Part shown: one piece after another, positions 1 through 11,682 of the stretch
Numbering within the stretch: the first letter of the stretch is position 1
Layout of the letters: each line of letters begins with the position of its first letter
Source of the DNA: Zanthoxylum bungeanum
Taxonomy: Eukaryota; Streptophyta; Magnoliopsida; Sapindales; Rutaceae
DNA: 64,000 nt
Direction: 5' to 3'
Assembly: GCA_019454045.1 (NCBI GenBank)
Contig: SKCR01001886.1
Coordinates: 62,001 to 126,000 of the forward strand
Program-made: the position numbers and the translations under genes
The notes under the pieces: model-generated
The model's database searches: none
What the model was told of the DNA's origin: nothing
What the model saw: the letters and a program-made list of their open reading frames with translations, nothing else

Positions 1-1099
1 CGACCTGTTTGCATGTATTTTTCATTTAACATTTAAACGATTTATAAATAATCATCAATATTCATAAAAGTTGCCATAATGCTCTACGAGTATATTTCAT
101 TATTGAGACTCTCTAAATTCAGGTATATCCGTCACAAAATCCAATTTCGTGTCCATAATTTACCCACCCTTAAATTATGACGACCACTGATAAACTAGCT
201 GAATCATACAGGTCGAGGTCATTGCATACGTATAATCCCTCCGTCACAGGTATCCGGATAATCCTAGAGATATAGATGTAAACGTCAAATCTCTATAGGT
301 ATTATCTCGTCGACGATTCTATTAGCAATCTATAAATAACATTCGGAACTCATTTCCGAAGTATAATATGGCTATAGATTTAACTGATTGCTAATCACAT
401 ATGGACTACCTATGCTCTGTACACAGAACTGACGGATCTTATCTTGACACACACAGGATATCCTGAGGATCGGTCCACACCCAACGAACAGGCGGAGGTC
501 TGATCTAAATAGATCGGTGACGTGACTGCCATCTAAGTGTGGAGGATGTCTCATACATCCACAGTGGTGTCTCAAGTCGAAGGACCACTATGCTACTCAA
601 CCCGAGAATATTCTTATTGACGTTGGTGTACCATCCATTAAGAATCTTCGGTGAGTCGTTCAATGTTTATCCACTATAAACACCTACACGTCTATACGAG
701 TCTCCCAAGACTCATGGTTCATTGGGATAAACCATCGGACCAAGTCTCGATATACGACATGTACCGGTCTCAGCCGATTTGACTAACCGACCCGTGTTAG
801 TAAATCTTGACCAATAATAGTATTTGATAATATACATTTAGCAGTGACACTTCCCAATGTCAATTACAAACTAGTTTTGTAACTGTGTACTGCATTATAT
901 ATTATCGGGCCTTTGTCTAATATATACATATCACTAAACCACATTTAGTTTCAATCTAATAGTAATTAGATCGAATACGTATATAAAAACAAGAGGTGTA
1001 ACCACTAAGAAAGTAATATCATGGAAAAATGGGATGTTCGTATTCATGAATCATACATAAATACGGTCCGGATTGGCGCTCTGAGCACCAACCCCAACA
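1..1099 (-). mobile_element. Left-truncated long LTR, Ty1/copia type
   Basis: No coding frame of interest. Read on the minus strand the segment begins TGTTGGGGTTGGTGCTCAG at 1099, the TGTTGG start typical of plant copia LTRs, and runs out of the window on the left. The sequence to the right of 1099 is not a polypurine tract, so this is a 5' LTR or a solo LTR, not a 3' LTR. The assignment rests on termini and general character only; no internal region is visible. Confidence 0.45.
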
Positions 1100-2527
1100 T
1101 AAACTCATAGGACTCATGTGTGTGTGTGTATATATATATATATAAATATTCATTTAGATGCATTAGGGTCATGTGCAAAACGCTTTCAATTTTCGTATTC
1201 TACATTTTCTGCACAGAAATCGGCATACCGGTCCCCTACATCGACATATCGGTGACCCTACTCTGCCTTGGGCAAACTTGCATGCTCTATGGAACCAGAC
1301 TACTCAATACCGATCCCCCATACCGGTCAATTGGAGTTTACACAGTCACTGGAACATGGACAGTCCATATCAGTCCCCATACCAGTGAACCAACCGACAT
1401 ATTGGCCTCCATATCGGTCAATAATCTAGTATTGTACTTTAATCTTCAATGGTAATATAGCTGTTATACTTTGGTAGACCGTCATACCGGTCGTAGCAGA
1501 GAGCATGGGCAGATTTACACATTATCTATAAATTGAACCCCAAATATATTTTTTCATAGTTATTCAACCGTCATATAATTTCCTCTAAGTAAAAAACAGA
1601 GAGTTTTACAAAATATTTATCATCATATACACTCTCATTATCAAAGCTCACTACATACATGTTCATATCATTTAGCGAGCTTAGAATATTTAGGTTAGCA
1701 ACTCACAACTTTAATTTTCTTATCTTTTGTGAGTGCTCAAGTGTGTTGTACTTTATATCATCTTCATATCATTTAGCGAGCTTAGAATATTTGGATTAAC
1801 AACTCATAACTTTAATTTTCTTATCTTTTGTGAGTGCTCAAGTGTGTTGTACTTTAATCTTCATATCTTATACACTTGTAGTTGGGAAATCCCTTTGTGA
1901 GTGAGTATACTCAAAATGGTGATTTGTAAAAAGTTTGTGAGTGAGCCTATGAACAAAACTCATTGTAAAGGTTTAAGAGTGAGCATTTGGAAATATCTTG
2001 TGTAAAGGTTTGGAGTGAACCTAGGGGATAAAACGCTTGGTTACGAGTGAGCCACGAAAAACTCGGTGTAAGTTGTTGAATCAACTTAGTGGAAATTTTC
2101 GAGCGTGACTTGTGGGAGTGGGCATAGGCAAAAAGTTGGCCGAACTACTATAAATCACTGATGTCAATTTATTTATCCCTTAACTTTTAATTATCACAAG
2201 TTTATTTTACTTGCATATTGGTGATATATTGTGAATGAGAAATTGATTGATAAACTTAATTTGTAAAACTACTAGTTTAGTAACAACAAATCGAAAAGAT
2301 TTATATTTCTACAATAATAGACCATTACCCAATTCACCTCCCTTCTTGGGTATATAGAGTTGCTTATTTGTGTGCGCTTGTAGGAAATTTCAGTTACATG
2401 TTGGATCAATTGTAAATCTTAAATGTTTCTAAAGCCATTTGATGTTACATTTCTTGAGCTACAAGTAGAATTTCACTGGAAAGATCTCTTACTTTGAGTA
2501 TTAAGTATCTGAATTTTGTATATGCAG
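1100..2527. other. No gene; decayed repeat-like DNA
   Basis: AT-rich sequence without a credible reading frame. It starts with a short TG/TA microsatellite (about 1117-1145) and contains a 101-bp tandem duplication. The part from about 2100 to 2370 has the flavour of a plant copia LTR end, but no termini could be fixed. The last stretch before 2528 looks like intron sequence ending in TATATGCAG. Confidence 0.3.
1664..1861. repeat. 101-bp tandem duplication
   Basis: Two adjacent copies, 1664-1764 and 1765-1861, both start CATATCATTTAGCGAGC and both end in GTGTGTTGTACTTTA followed by ATCTT or ATATCATCTT. They differ at a handful of positions and small indels. A partial third start (CATATCTTA) follows. 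Confidence 0.8.
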
Positions 2528-2927
2528 TGGAGATATAGATGGAGTAGTGCCAACAACATCAACTAGGTACTCACTAAACAAATTTGGACACCTTGGTACC
2601 CTTGGTACACTCATATGGAGAGGAACAATTTTGAAACTTGTCATCGATCTAATGTTGCATTCTCAACTATTTGATTTCCGATGACATCAAATCAAACAAA
2701 AGTCTTTTCGGATGATATTTGATTACATTTGATGATATAATTAACATAAATTTTTCCTCTCCATAAGGTTGGTGGGTATGTGGTGGGATACCAGAGTCCA
2801 GAACCTAACATTTGTGACCATTAGGGGTGCTGGACACATGGTTCCAAGTACTCAACCTGCTGAAGCACTTGCCTTCTTCTCATATTTCTTAGATGGAAAG
2901 CTTCCACCTCAAGTAAAGATTAAATAA
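2528..2927 (+). pseudogene. Serine carboxypeptidase-like (SCPL) 3'-end remnant
   Basis: Two exon-like pieces of a plant serine carboxypeptidase (peptidase family S10). Exon 1 starts at 2528 after a TATATGCAG acceptor and reads SGDIDGVVPTTSTRYSL, which holds the catalytic Asp region. Exon 2 starts at 2768 after CCATAAG and reads VGGYVVGYQ, then, in a shifted frame, [15 protein letters not shown] with the catalytic His, and ends FLDGKLPPQ plus four residues and TAA (2925-2927). The +/-1 shift lies near 2800-2804, and without it a TAG would stop the protein. The exon with the nucleophile Ser and everything upstream are absent. I call it a decayed gene fragment with its last intron (about 2588-2767) retained, so it is genomic rather than a retrocopy. 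It is the only trace here of a host gene still holding its own intron. Confidence 0.8.
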
Positions 2928-3348
2928 TTGTAATAACTAGTTTGATTCAAAACCACCATCCTAACTAGCCACTAGTCTAATGTAGCTGGCATCACCAAAT
3001 GAAGAAAATGTTTAAATAGCAATAATAAAAGATTTGAAGTTTCATTTTCTTCTTGTTTTGCAAATGAATGAAAGGTCCATACATTAAGACAATGTGTGCT
3101 CAAACTTAATTTTGAATGCAAGGCAAACAAGCTTTAGTTTATAGTTTGTTTTGTTAACATAGGAAACCTGTACATTAATTGAACCAATTTTCCAATCATT
3201 AATTGAAGCTATATTATATAATTTTCCAGCTTATTTTTTCATTATAAAATTTAGCACTTCATCAGTTGCAAGGATTTCGACATCCGGGGCTCAACAACTA
3301 GTGTTGAGTTGTGTCATGATGACTTACAAAGGAAGAAACTTGGACCGA

Positions 3349-3567
3349 GTTTGATAGAGAATATTATTTTAGAGTATAAATTAATTTGTAAGTTGTGAAA
3401 TAAAATTTATAGTATAAGCTAGCGTTGAAAATAATCTTATTTTGTGATATTATAATTATGTGAAAGTATAAATTAACTTATAAATTATCGTTAATTATGT
3501 ATTTGGTGTAATATTTAAACGCTGACTTATAATTTAGTTTATACTCCAACAAAATTCTCTACTAAAC
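3349..3567. mobile_element. MITE-like element with ~35-bp imperfect terminal inverted repeats
   Basis: The left end reads GTTTGATAGAGAATATTATT. The reverse complement of the right end reads GTTTAGTAGAGAATTTTGTT, and the similarity continues through GAGTATAAA(T/C)TAA. The body is about 219 bp, very AT-rich and non-coding. This is the form of a miniature inverted-repeat DNA transposon. No clear target-site duplication was found, so the superfamily is left open. Confidence 0.55.
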
Positions 3568-3727
3568 AGTGACTTGAGCTTATAACTAGGATGAGTCACT
3601 TTATTTAATATGGTAGTCTTTTTATTGGTTACTTAGATACTCTAAATCCTTAACCCATTAAAAATATTGCTCGATTTGGGCACGTTGCCTTTTACACAAT
3701 TTTTTCTTGCGTTTTACAAACTAAACG

Positions 3728-3812
3728 TGCATAATCTTAATGTGTGCTTAAACAACATTTGGTGTTTAGATGCATAACATTAATGTGTGCTTAAACAACA
3801 TTTGGTTTTTAG
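3728..3812. repeat. 43-bp tandem duplication
   Basis: Units 3728-3770 and 3771-3812 share TTAATGTGTGCTTAAACAAC and then ATTTGGT, with few differences. Confidence 0.8.
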
Positions 3813-5356
3813 TTTCAAAGGCAAAGAAAGTAGTCTAATTTATTATTATTATTTTTTTTTAAAAAAAAACAAAAAACAAAAATTCATATTTCCCAACGAA
3901 AACTCCACTTAATGGGAAAAGGTTTTAAGTTTTTTTTGGGTTAGGTTTGTTTATACATCAGGATCTCATTATATTCTATCCCATGTAAATACAAATCAAA
4001 TGAATTATTCTTGAATATAATGGAAAATTAATCCCTTAATCTCTTACTTTTAGTGCAATGGACAAATCAACTCAACTATCCCCTATAGATTGATTCGCAG
4101 AAGGGCCCTCATATCGATTAGTTGATTCATTCAAACGGGCAATTTTTCAAAACATTTGACATTTTAATTGTCTATTTCTTTATATAAAGGGGAGAATCCG
4201 AAAATAATATTTAATGCATATTATCTGATTGCCCTACACAATTTGAAGTAGTTTCTTGTAGTCTTTAGCAATGGAGAATTATGATTTTTATTAATTTTTT
4301 AAAGATGGTATTTCGTTAAATTTCAAATAAATAAATACATGATAGGCTAGGGAAAACTGATACTAAGATAACACATGCATAATTAATTTATCATGCTTAA
4401 TTATCTTGGTCAAATTAAATGCATTAAGTTTATGGATCTACCTTCTAGATATGAGATTAATGAGAATTTGAAGATTTAAAGTTAGATTCACGAGATCTAA
4501 GATCTTACATATTTGATAAATTACATCAAAGAAGGCTGTTTTGGACACTCTTGTTCAAACATTAAACTAATAAATCATATTTATTTTCTTAGTTATTATT
4601 AAAATAATATCGACCTAGAATGTTACTATCATAATATGACTCATTCTTCAAGATTCACATTCACACGTTATATAATATAGATTAAAAATTATAAAGTTTT
4701 GTCTAATTACGGTATAATGTCAAATTATAATACGAGACATACTTTATTACATATGTTTTCATATTAGAGGTGAAATCTTACACGCGACAAGAAGCCGTAA
4801 TAATACCCAATTAATTTTGAAAATTTCATTCTCATTTTAGGCAACTTGTTATCCAATCTCAGCCGTTTGCAAATTTTGTTTAAAAGTCTCCATGAACAGC
4901 AAGTGTTATGTTTATGTGAATAGTTGACTTCAAACTTGATGTTCATTGTTCAATGGGACATCTAATTAATGTGGGATCAAATTTAATATATGTATCATTA
5001 ATTCAATCATCAATCTCATATCAGTTCAAAATCTAGGAAAGTCTTGTCTTGTCCATTTGCTCTGCCCATTTCGATAATTTATTTTAATTGTAATCTCATT
5101 TAAATTCTCATTTATGTAATTATAAAGATATGAAAGGTATTTTTATGAAATGGATATCCCATATCATATACAAGCTTTTTTGTTTTAAAATCCACATCCC
5201 TTAAAATATTTTATGAAACTAGGAACTTTTGTACGTTGGTCATCAATTTTTGACATTGGTCACACAGTATATATATTTTTTTGTATGAACTTTTTACTAT
5301 ATGGGTGGTGGTTTAATTTCTCGTTGTTTCCCATGACTCGCCCGCTTGAAAGATAA

Positions 5357-5535
5357 TTTTTTTTTTTTTTAGAAACATTGAAAATTCTACGGTAAAATCA
5401 TTCAATTCGAGCTTAAACTAATCAGGTAAAACTTTCTGTTATCTCAAACTTTTACAAAAAATACATCCTAGATTCGAACTCAAGATCTGAAAGTTAAATC
5501 ATGAATCCTATACCATCGAGCCACGCTTATTGGGG
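5357..5535 (-). mobile_element. tRNA-derived SINE with poly(A) tail
   Basis: Read on the minus strand, a tRNA-like head contains an RNA polymerase III A-box-like TGGCTCGATGGT (plus coordinates 5512-5523). About 35 bases later comes a B-box-like GAGTTCGAATC (5471-5481). A tRNA-unrelated body follows and ends in 14 A residues (T14 at 5357-5370 on the plus strand). Head, two promoter boxes in the right order and spacing, and an A tail are the hallmarks of a plant SINE. No convincing target-site duplication was found. Confidence 0.65.
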
Positions 5536-5553
5536 ACAAAAAAAAAATTCATT

Positions 5554-5612
5554 GCAGGGATAGCTCAGTTGAGAGACTGAAAATCTGAAGGGTAGCGTGT
5601 AAGCTAAACTTC
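5554..5612 (+). pseudogene. tRNA-Phe-like pseudogene
   Basis: GCAGGGATAGCTCAGTTGAG resembles the acceptor and D-arm of a plant tRNA-Phe. ACTGAAAATCTGAAGG then matches the anticodon arm with a GAA anticodon in a CTGAAAA loop. About six bases between D-arm and anticodon stem are missing. The T-arm is degenerate (GGTAGCGTGTAAGCTAA) and lacks a proper GTTCGA loop. It cannot fold as a normal tRNA, so it is a decayed copy or another SINE head. Confidence 0.6.
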
Positions 5613-5857
5613 TCAACAAGTGCTTCTTCCACTTTTCCTAGAACCAGAGAAACAAAAATAAAACGCCATTTTTAGATTGATTTATGGAATCACAAATAAA
5701 CCAAAGTCCCAAAGAGCAATTCTTTGGCACTTACACTGTGATCAGAAGGGAAATTCCAACATATCTCGATTTTCCCATGACCCCAGCAAAATCATTGAAT
5801 TAGCTCGATGATCTTCCGCTATCGTTCTTGGGTATTTGAATTCGTTACTGGCATGTC

Positions 5858-8106
5858 TGTAATAACCTTTTTCTAAGGCCATTATCGTATTTTCACCCTA
5901 AAAGGCCTTTGTCAAAATTTGGGTTACTGGGTCAAACTTTGAATTTTTCAAAATTTGGATCAATTGATAGAGTTTTAATAAGTTTGGCTCAATGTCGAAT
6001 TGCTTATAAATATAGGGTTCCAACTGATAATATCCAAGCATTATTAAAACCCATATTTTTCAACCTTTTCCCCCGATTTTTAGAGAGAGAATGCGAGAGA
6101 GAGAGTGGAAGAAATCTGACGGTTTGAGCTGATTTTCTAGCGATCGAAGTTAGGGGAATTGTAGAGGAAGTCATGTGGAACGATTTGATGGTGATATTGA
6201 AGCCGGCAGTGGCCGTTTTCCGGCAAAGATGAGTTTGGAATCACTGGCGGTTATTGGTTGATTCACGAAAAATCGGAGTTCATCTTGGCATGTGACCATC
6301 ATAATTTGACTTAGGACATCCGCAGCTTCTGGTGTCGGGACTCACAGGCGCGTGGGATCCACGACAGATGCATGTGGCGAAGTGTGAAGGCCACGCGCGA
6401 CCATATCTTAGACAATATCTTGTGCTTGATGTCTCCGACGTGTTAGGCCAATCCTTTCTAATGAACTCGAACTCTAACTTTGTGTATTATCGTGTTATTA
6501 CATTTATAAATTTATCGGTTTCAGATTATTAAATTGTATTGAGATTTCATTTATGGATTTGAGATTTGGAGTGTTAATTGTGAATTATGGAGTTGGATAT
6601 GAAGTGTAGATGTGTATGATTATTGTAGGCCCCGGATGGGCATTTTTGTGGTATTAGATTTTAAGTGGGAAGTCGTGTTCTAAACGAAACCATGCCAAAT
6701 TTCTTTTACATCTCAAGTTTCGAGATGTTACTTTTGATTGGCAACTTGGTAGTCATGATCAGCGGACCCATGTGCCTCGTAAGGTGTGTCAGATGGGCTC
6801 GATAAGGGTTTTATAGTAGTATAACCAAAAGAATAGAATTGACGTGTTGAGCACTGTTATGAGATTGGTTTCGAGTTTCAAATGTCGTGTTGAGGTAGGG
6901 ATTCGATTTCTCACCTTGATTGTGGTTTTAAATTATATATATGTATATATCATTATATTATGCATAAGAAAATGATATGAAATATGTTTTAATATTAACC
7001 ATGTTTTATGAAAATATGGGATGGTACGTCGGGCGGCAGGTCGTAACGATATAAATATGTTTTGATTTTGATAAATAAATGTATGGCGGTAAAAAAAATG
7101 ATTAATTGACTGGATTGGTAATTAAATAAAAATTGGATATATGTGTTGTATGATTATGATTCACAGGTTCTTATAGGGTGTTTGGTTTATAGCCCACTTG
7201 GGTGTTTGGTTACATGCCCGGTATGACATATTCACAGAGGCTCTGGTAGTGACTGGTTCACAGCTCTCATATTGGGTAACTGGTTATATGGCTCCAACTC
7301 GCACATTGAGTATTCATAGCCCATTTATGGTGTCTGGTTCACGTCTTTCGTTTGGGTGACTGGTTATATAGTCCCATATAGTACATTGATTACTTACAAC
7401 TCTCGTATTGGATGTCTAGTTACGCGACCTCATGTGGCATTACTCATATATCTACTATTGTTGTGTGGGCACAAGATAATTTTTCATAAATTGGTACATT
7501 GTATTAATGATGCATTTTTTTTATATGTGTGTGTGTATAAATTATAGATTTTTAATATACTCGCATCATCGATATTGTTTAATTGGACATATAAATATAT
7601 ATCTTACTAACCATGTAAGGTTTTTGTAAAACCAACTAAAGTGAGTTATTTAATCCTTACTAAGCGCGTGATTTTACACACCCCTTAATATCAATTATCC
7701 AGGTATGACTCGGGATGATTCGGGAGAGTGGGAGCATGGTTGATTCCTCAAGGGTTTTGAATCGTGTTGAGTAACTCCCTTCTGTCGTCGTTGATACATT
7801 TTCGGAGTTACTTGACTAGTACTTAAATTATTAGATTATGATTTTATTTAGGTGATGCATTATATAATCGGACCATTATTTGAATTTTGAGTATCTATTC
7901 ACGACATGTGTTAACATTTAATTGTGGGGACGTGTTAAATATTTTTCTATTTGATTTTATATTTTCTTTTATTTTAAAGTCTCCGATACATCTTTTGACT
8001 ATTTGACCGATTTCCTTGAACTTTTGACCATTTAACCAGTCTTTGAATCGATTTTGTTTTGTGCTATTTGTCTAAAAGTCAATGACCCCGGTTTTGGGTC
8101 GTGATA
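5858..8106 (+). mobile_element. Solo or truncated LTR, gypsy Tekay/Del-like
   Basis: The segment starts TGTAATAACC, a common start for this chromovirus lineage. Near 7704 it has a GGTATGACTCGGGATGATTC block typical of the lineage, and it ends CCCCGGTTTTGGGTCGTGATA at 8106, directly before an initiator-Met primer-binding site. The length of about 2.25 kb is plausible for such LTRs. No gag or pol follows, so the internal region and second LTR are lost. Short open frames inside are not meaningful. Confidence 0.55.
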
Positions 8107-8113
8107 ACTTTTA

Positions 8114-8126
8114 TGGTATCAGAACG
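8114..8126 (+). other. Primer-binding site of the Tekay-like LTR
   Basis: TGGTATCAGAACG is near-complementary to the 3' end of initiator tRNA-Met (usual TGGTATCAGAGCC). It sits eight bases after the LTR end and so fixes plus orientation. Confidence 0.6.
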
Positions 8127-8520
8127 CTAGTTTTACTTTCTTTGGAATGTGACACCTGTTAAGAAAAAGTTTTGAATTTTATTTTTATGTTTTCGATATT
8201 TTGGTCTGTATGCATCATCCTAATCTGAAAGTTTGGTAATATAATACATAATCAGTTGAATAGGTTTGCAAATAGGGTATGTGTCACATCCCAGTATATC
8301 TAGAACATGACCGGTAGAGGACAACGTCACCATCTCCATAAGCCTCTGACATGAACAAGTATGACCTAACATAATCTGAGCATGACCATGACTTGACCTT
8401 AATAAACATGTATATGTAATAGCTCATAACCTTGAGAACATGACATTTCTCTGAAAACATACATAATTGACATATCTCACACACACATTACATTAAAAAA
8501 ATTTATATAACATGATCTAT
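8127..8520. other. No gene; short repeat-derived spacer
   Basis: No coding content. GTGTCACATCCCAG at 8281 resembles starts of other gypsy LTRs but cannot be followed. Confidence 0.3.
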
Positions 8521-8742
8521 TGTAATAACCCATAGAACATTAATTTTAATTTTCTTGAGTCGGGCTGAGTATAATGAAAATAATTATATCGAATTAATTA
8601 AGTTAATAGAGGAGCCCTAAGAATTAAATTTTTTGTGGGTGTAACCTCTCCAAGTTAAGGTAATTACTTGAAGTAGTGAAAGGGGTGGAAATTTTTGAAT
8701 TACTTGATAAGAGGTTAGTGGATCCAAATTTTTTCCCTTACT

Positions 8743-8768
8743 AATATATATATATATATATAATATAT

Positions 8769-8805
<37 letters not shown>

Positions 8806-8807
8806 TA
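8743..8807. repeat. AT-dinucleotide microsatellite
   Basis: About 65 bp of (AT)n with two single-base interruptions (TAATAT). Confidence 0.95.
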
Positions 8808-9082
8808 TGGGTTAGTAAAATTAAAAATAAAATAAAATTAATAAAAGGGCCGTGAGGCCCATTACACCCAAAGTCTAGATTTTTCATATTCTCTTTTCTC
8901 CCCACACATATACAGTCACCGCCACTTCTTCTTCTCCTTTCTCCTTCAACTCATTTGAGCACTTACAACACCATTCCAAGCCAAAAACTCTACTGTCTTA
9001 ACTGCCAACTTCATCCATTTACCCCATAGCTTGGTGTAATACTTTAATTGGTAAGAGAGACAAAGCAAATCAAAGCCCCAAA

Positions 9083-9104
9083 CCCCCCCCCCCCCCCCCC
9101 CCCC
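9083..9104. repeat. Poly-C run of 22
   Basis: 22 consecutive C residues. Run length is likely to be unreliable in the assembly. Confidence 0.95.
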
Positions 9105-9267
9105 GATGGAATTATTTTGGGGATCTTGAGTTTTTATTTTCTAGGTAATGACTCTTCTCTATTCTCTTTATTTTGAAGGCTAATCTTGTCAAAACCCTAG
9201 TATTATTACTTGAGTGTTATTTTAAGCTATAATGGGTATGAATTTTACTTGGGAATTGTTACGAACA

Positions 9268-10087
9268 TGTTGATGGTGATTTTGGGCCCAAGCCAGGCCA
9301 AGAGCTCGGGAAGGGCAGAAAGAAAATTTCACATTCAGAACACTGTAGCCCGAGGACATTGGGTCTGATCTGACTATTTGAGCTCGGCAGAGCGGGATAA
9401 GAATTACCCCGGTTTTCCAAACAAATGAATGAGCTAGGGACAATATTGGACAAGATGGGTGTAGCATGGTTAGCTCGGCATGTGAGGTCGTCCTCTCTAT
9501 AAAGTTCAGATATGGCAAAGGCAACTTGATGATTCTCTTATGGCATATGCCACCTAGTGAACGATTGGATACAGGCTGACATCATAATTATTGCGTGTGG
9601 CAGTACCCAAATAGAGTGATTTAATGAAATGTCAGATGACAGGTTTCACTTTCGACAGTGACAGGTTTTACTTTCGGCAGAGATAGGCTCACGTGGCTGG
9701 CATCATGAGGATGGTGGAACGATATAATTTTCCTTAGTATATAAATAGGTTGCGAACACCTTTGTAGGGGTCTGCTATTTTTATTTCCAGGCACTACTTG
9801 TTAGAAACGGTAAAAGAAAACACTAGCTCGGTTATACCCGATCATCTGTAAAAAGAGGTTGGCCAAGCCCGACCACGTATAAAAAACAGTTTCTTTCTTT
9901 GCTCCCATGGACGTAGGTCAGATCCATTTCGCCGAACCACTTAAATACTTTGTTGATCTTTATGTTCTCATTTTCTTCTAAGTTTGCTTTTGGTTCCCAA
10001 AAAACCAAATAAATTCACAGTTGGGGAAAAATTATTTGAGGAGCGAGTTTTCGGATTTACCCCTCGAACGAAAATCAGCCGTCAACA
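9268..10087 (+). mobile_element. 5' LTR of Tat-lineage gypsy element (TatH)
   Basis: The 820-bp LTR begins TGTTGATGG and ends CCGTCAACA, giving perfect TGTTGA/TCAACA inverted ends. Five bases before it (GAACA, 9263-9267) would be the target duplication, whose partner lies outside the window. The R/U5-like part has the GGACGTAGGTCAG...GCCGAACCACTT block common in plant gypsy LTRs. A Tat-type primer-binding site and gag follow. This element hosts the 48.7-kb nest and resumes at 59931. Confidence 0.8.
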
Positions 10088-10107
10088 TTTGACACCATCT
10101 GTGGGGG
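10088..10107 (+). other. Primer-binding site of TatH, decayed
   Basis: TTTGACACCATCTGTGGGGG has the layout of the Tat-type TTTGGCGCCGTCTGTGGGGA, with three G-to-A changes at former CG sites. That is the pattern left by deamination of methylated cytosine on the other strand. Confidence 0.7.
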
Positions 10108-10139
10108 AAAGAACGAAAAATAATAGACGTATTGAGACG

Positions 10140-11257
10140 ATGGAGGAAGAAGGGAACCGCAGATCTTCAGAGTCTACGATAATAGAATGGATGGAAAAGA
10201 TGGAGGAAAAAATGAGAAAGGAGAGGGAGTCGAACCAGACTTTTCTCCTGGCCATGATGGAAAAGCTGGAAAGACTAGAGAAGAGAAATGAGGAACAAAT
10301 GGAAGCTGGTACAAGTGGAAGGAGGGAGAGATAGCCAGAGGAAAGAGGGTTGACGAGGGCGACGGAGGCAGAAGAAGGAATGTCCAGAGAGTAAGATCAG
10401 CAGTAGTAGCCGGAGTTTTACCATGATGAGAGTTGTGGGAAGATGAGAGAGGTAGGAAATCGCTGGAGTCCTCTAGCAACAACCAATATTTCACGGAGAG
10501 TAACCGTGGGGACACCCTGGGGAAGAGCGGGGGATCCCCAGTTACATGAGGTATTGTAAACAGGGCGGTAAATATGAGGAAGCTCGTGGGAAAGAACGTG
10601 ATAACTCCGAAAACCAGATAAAGAGTTGGTTCAGGAAAGAGATAAAGAAGTGGGAAGAAAGTATGAAATGAGGGATAGGAGATGGCCAGGACAAAGAGAG
10701 CCTTTCCCTTTACGGAGGATATTTTTGCAATAGAGTTTCATAGGTTGATCAATATGCCTTCCATGGACCTTTCCAAGGGTCATACTGATCCTAAGTCCCA
10801 TGTGGAGAGATTTATTTTGGTGACGGAGGTCCAATGGATGATGGGAGAGGCCATATGCAAGGTGTTCCCTTTGACCCTATGCGGGTCTGCAAGCTCGTGG
10901 TTTAGAAACCTGACCCCAGGGAGTATCGATAGCTTCTCTCAGTTGAGGAAGTCCTTTCTGAGGCATTTTAAAGGGCTTGTGTGCCGAGGAAAACAGTGGG
11001 GACATTAAGGTTGGTGAAGCAAGGGAATGATGAGTCCTTGAAGAACTTTATGGAAAGGTATCACAACATGGTGTTGGAGATCGGGGCGTAAGAGTCCCAA
11101 GAGGCATTGAAAAGTTTTAAAGCGGCTCTCAAGGTTCAGAAAGTTGTGGACTCACTTGAGGGTCCAGGATGTGTCGGACTATGCCACTGTTTTGGAGTTG
11201 GCGAGGAAGTTCGTTTCGATGGAAGGGGAAGAGAAGGCTGCCCGATGAGGGAGTACT
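10140..11257 (+). pseudogene. gag: TatH gag, N-terminal part
   Basis: The capsid protein start is ATG at 10140. It begins with a charged coiled-coil stretch (EEEGNRRSSES, then IIEWMEKMEEKMRKE). From 10682 the conserved Tat-lineage capsid core follows: INMPSMDLSKGHTDPKSHVE, then VFPLTLCGSASSWFRNL and FSQLRKSFLRHF. Several frames are needed. There is a break before 10682, a shift near 10990 into TLRLVKQGNDESLKNFMERY, and a TAA at about 11089-11091. The frame ends LARKFVSMEGEEKAAR before the Ath1 insertion. The C-terminal part resumes at 59936. It is not functional. Confidence 0.85.
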
Positions 11258-11682
11258 TGACCGGTGCGAAATCACACGCATATAAAAAAGTATCGATCCC
11301 ATGATGACTTAATACCTAGGCTATCAATTTGTATGAGTCCAAATGATTACAAGTATCTAACAGGTTGATTGTTTGATTGGGTGGTGACTTTAAACTTAAA
11401 AACAAGTAAATAAAATGGTGCGAAAGTTGGTTGAGGAAAATTCAATATTAAGGAACTATCCAGGGTTGTGATTTCTTCCAATATCTTTTTAAAAGATGAA
11501 GTGGTTATTTCATGTTAGTGTAATATATTGGTTTACTAACCTGGAATACGAAATTCTGTAAAAGCCTCTGTCGATGGTCAGATGTAAATACCCAGTGTAA
11601 TCCGAGTAAATCATATGTCTATGTCAATCAAATTACCTGAATTCATTAAGATTAAGTTCCAATTGTGGTTACCCCCGCCCGA

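Larger units (their letters stand above)
2928..5356. other. AT-rich intergenic DNA, no gene seen
   Basis: No reading frame or domain of interest on either strand. It holds the MITE-like element at 3349-3567 and a 43-bp tandem duplication at 3728-3812. Otherwise I see simple AT-rich spacer. Confidence 0.6.
8521..9267 (+). mobile_element. LTR fragment interrupted by the Tat element
   Basis: It opens TGTAATAACCCATAG, the same start as the Tekay-like LTR at 5858. It carries a long AT microsatellite, a pyrimidine-rich block (CTTCTTCTTCTCC, about 8927) and a C22 run, and is cut off where the Tat LTR begins at 9268. I take it as the left part of a second chromovirus-type LTR into which TatH inserted. 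The right remainder would lie beyond the window. Confidence 0.35.

Noticed and set aside
5909..6532. Small frames at 5909-6127 and 6332-6532
   Set aside because: They lie within a Tekay-like LTR, have no domain and no support beyond being open.
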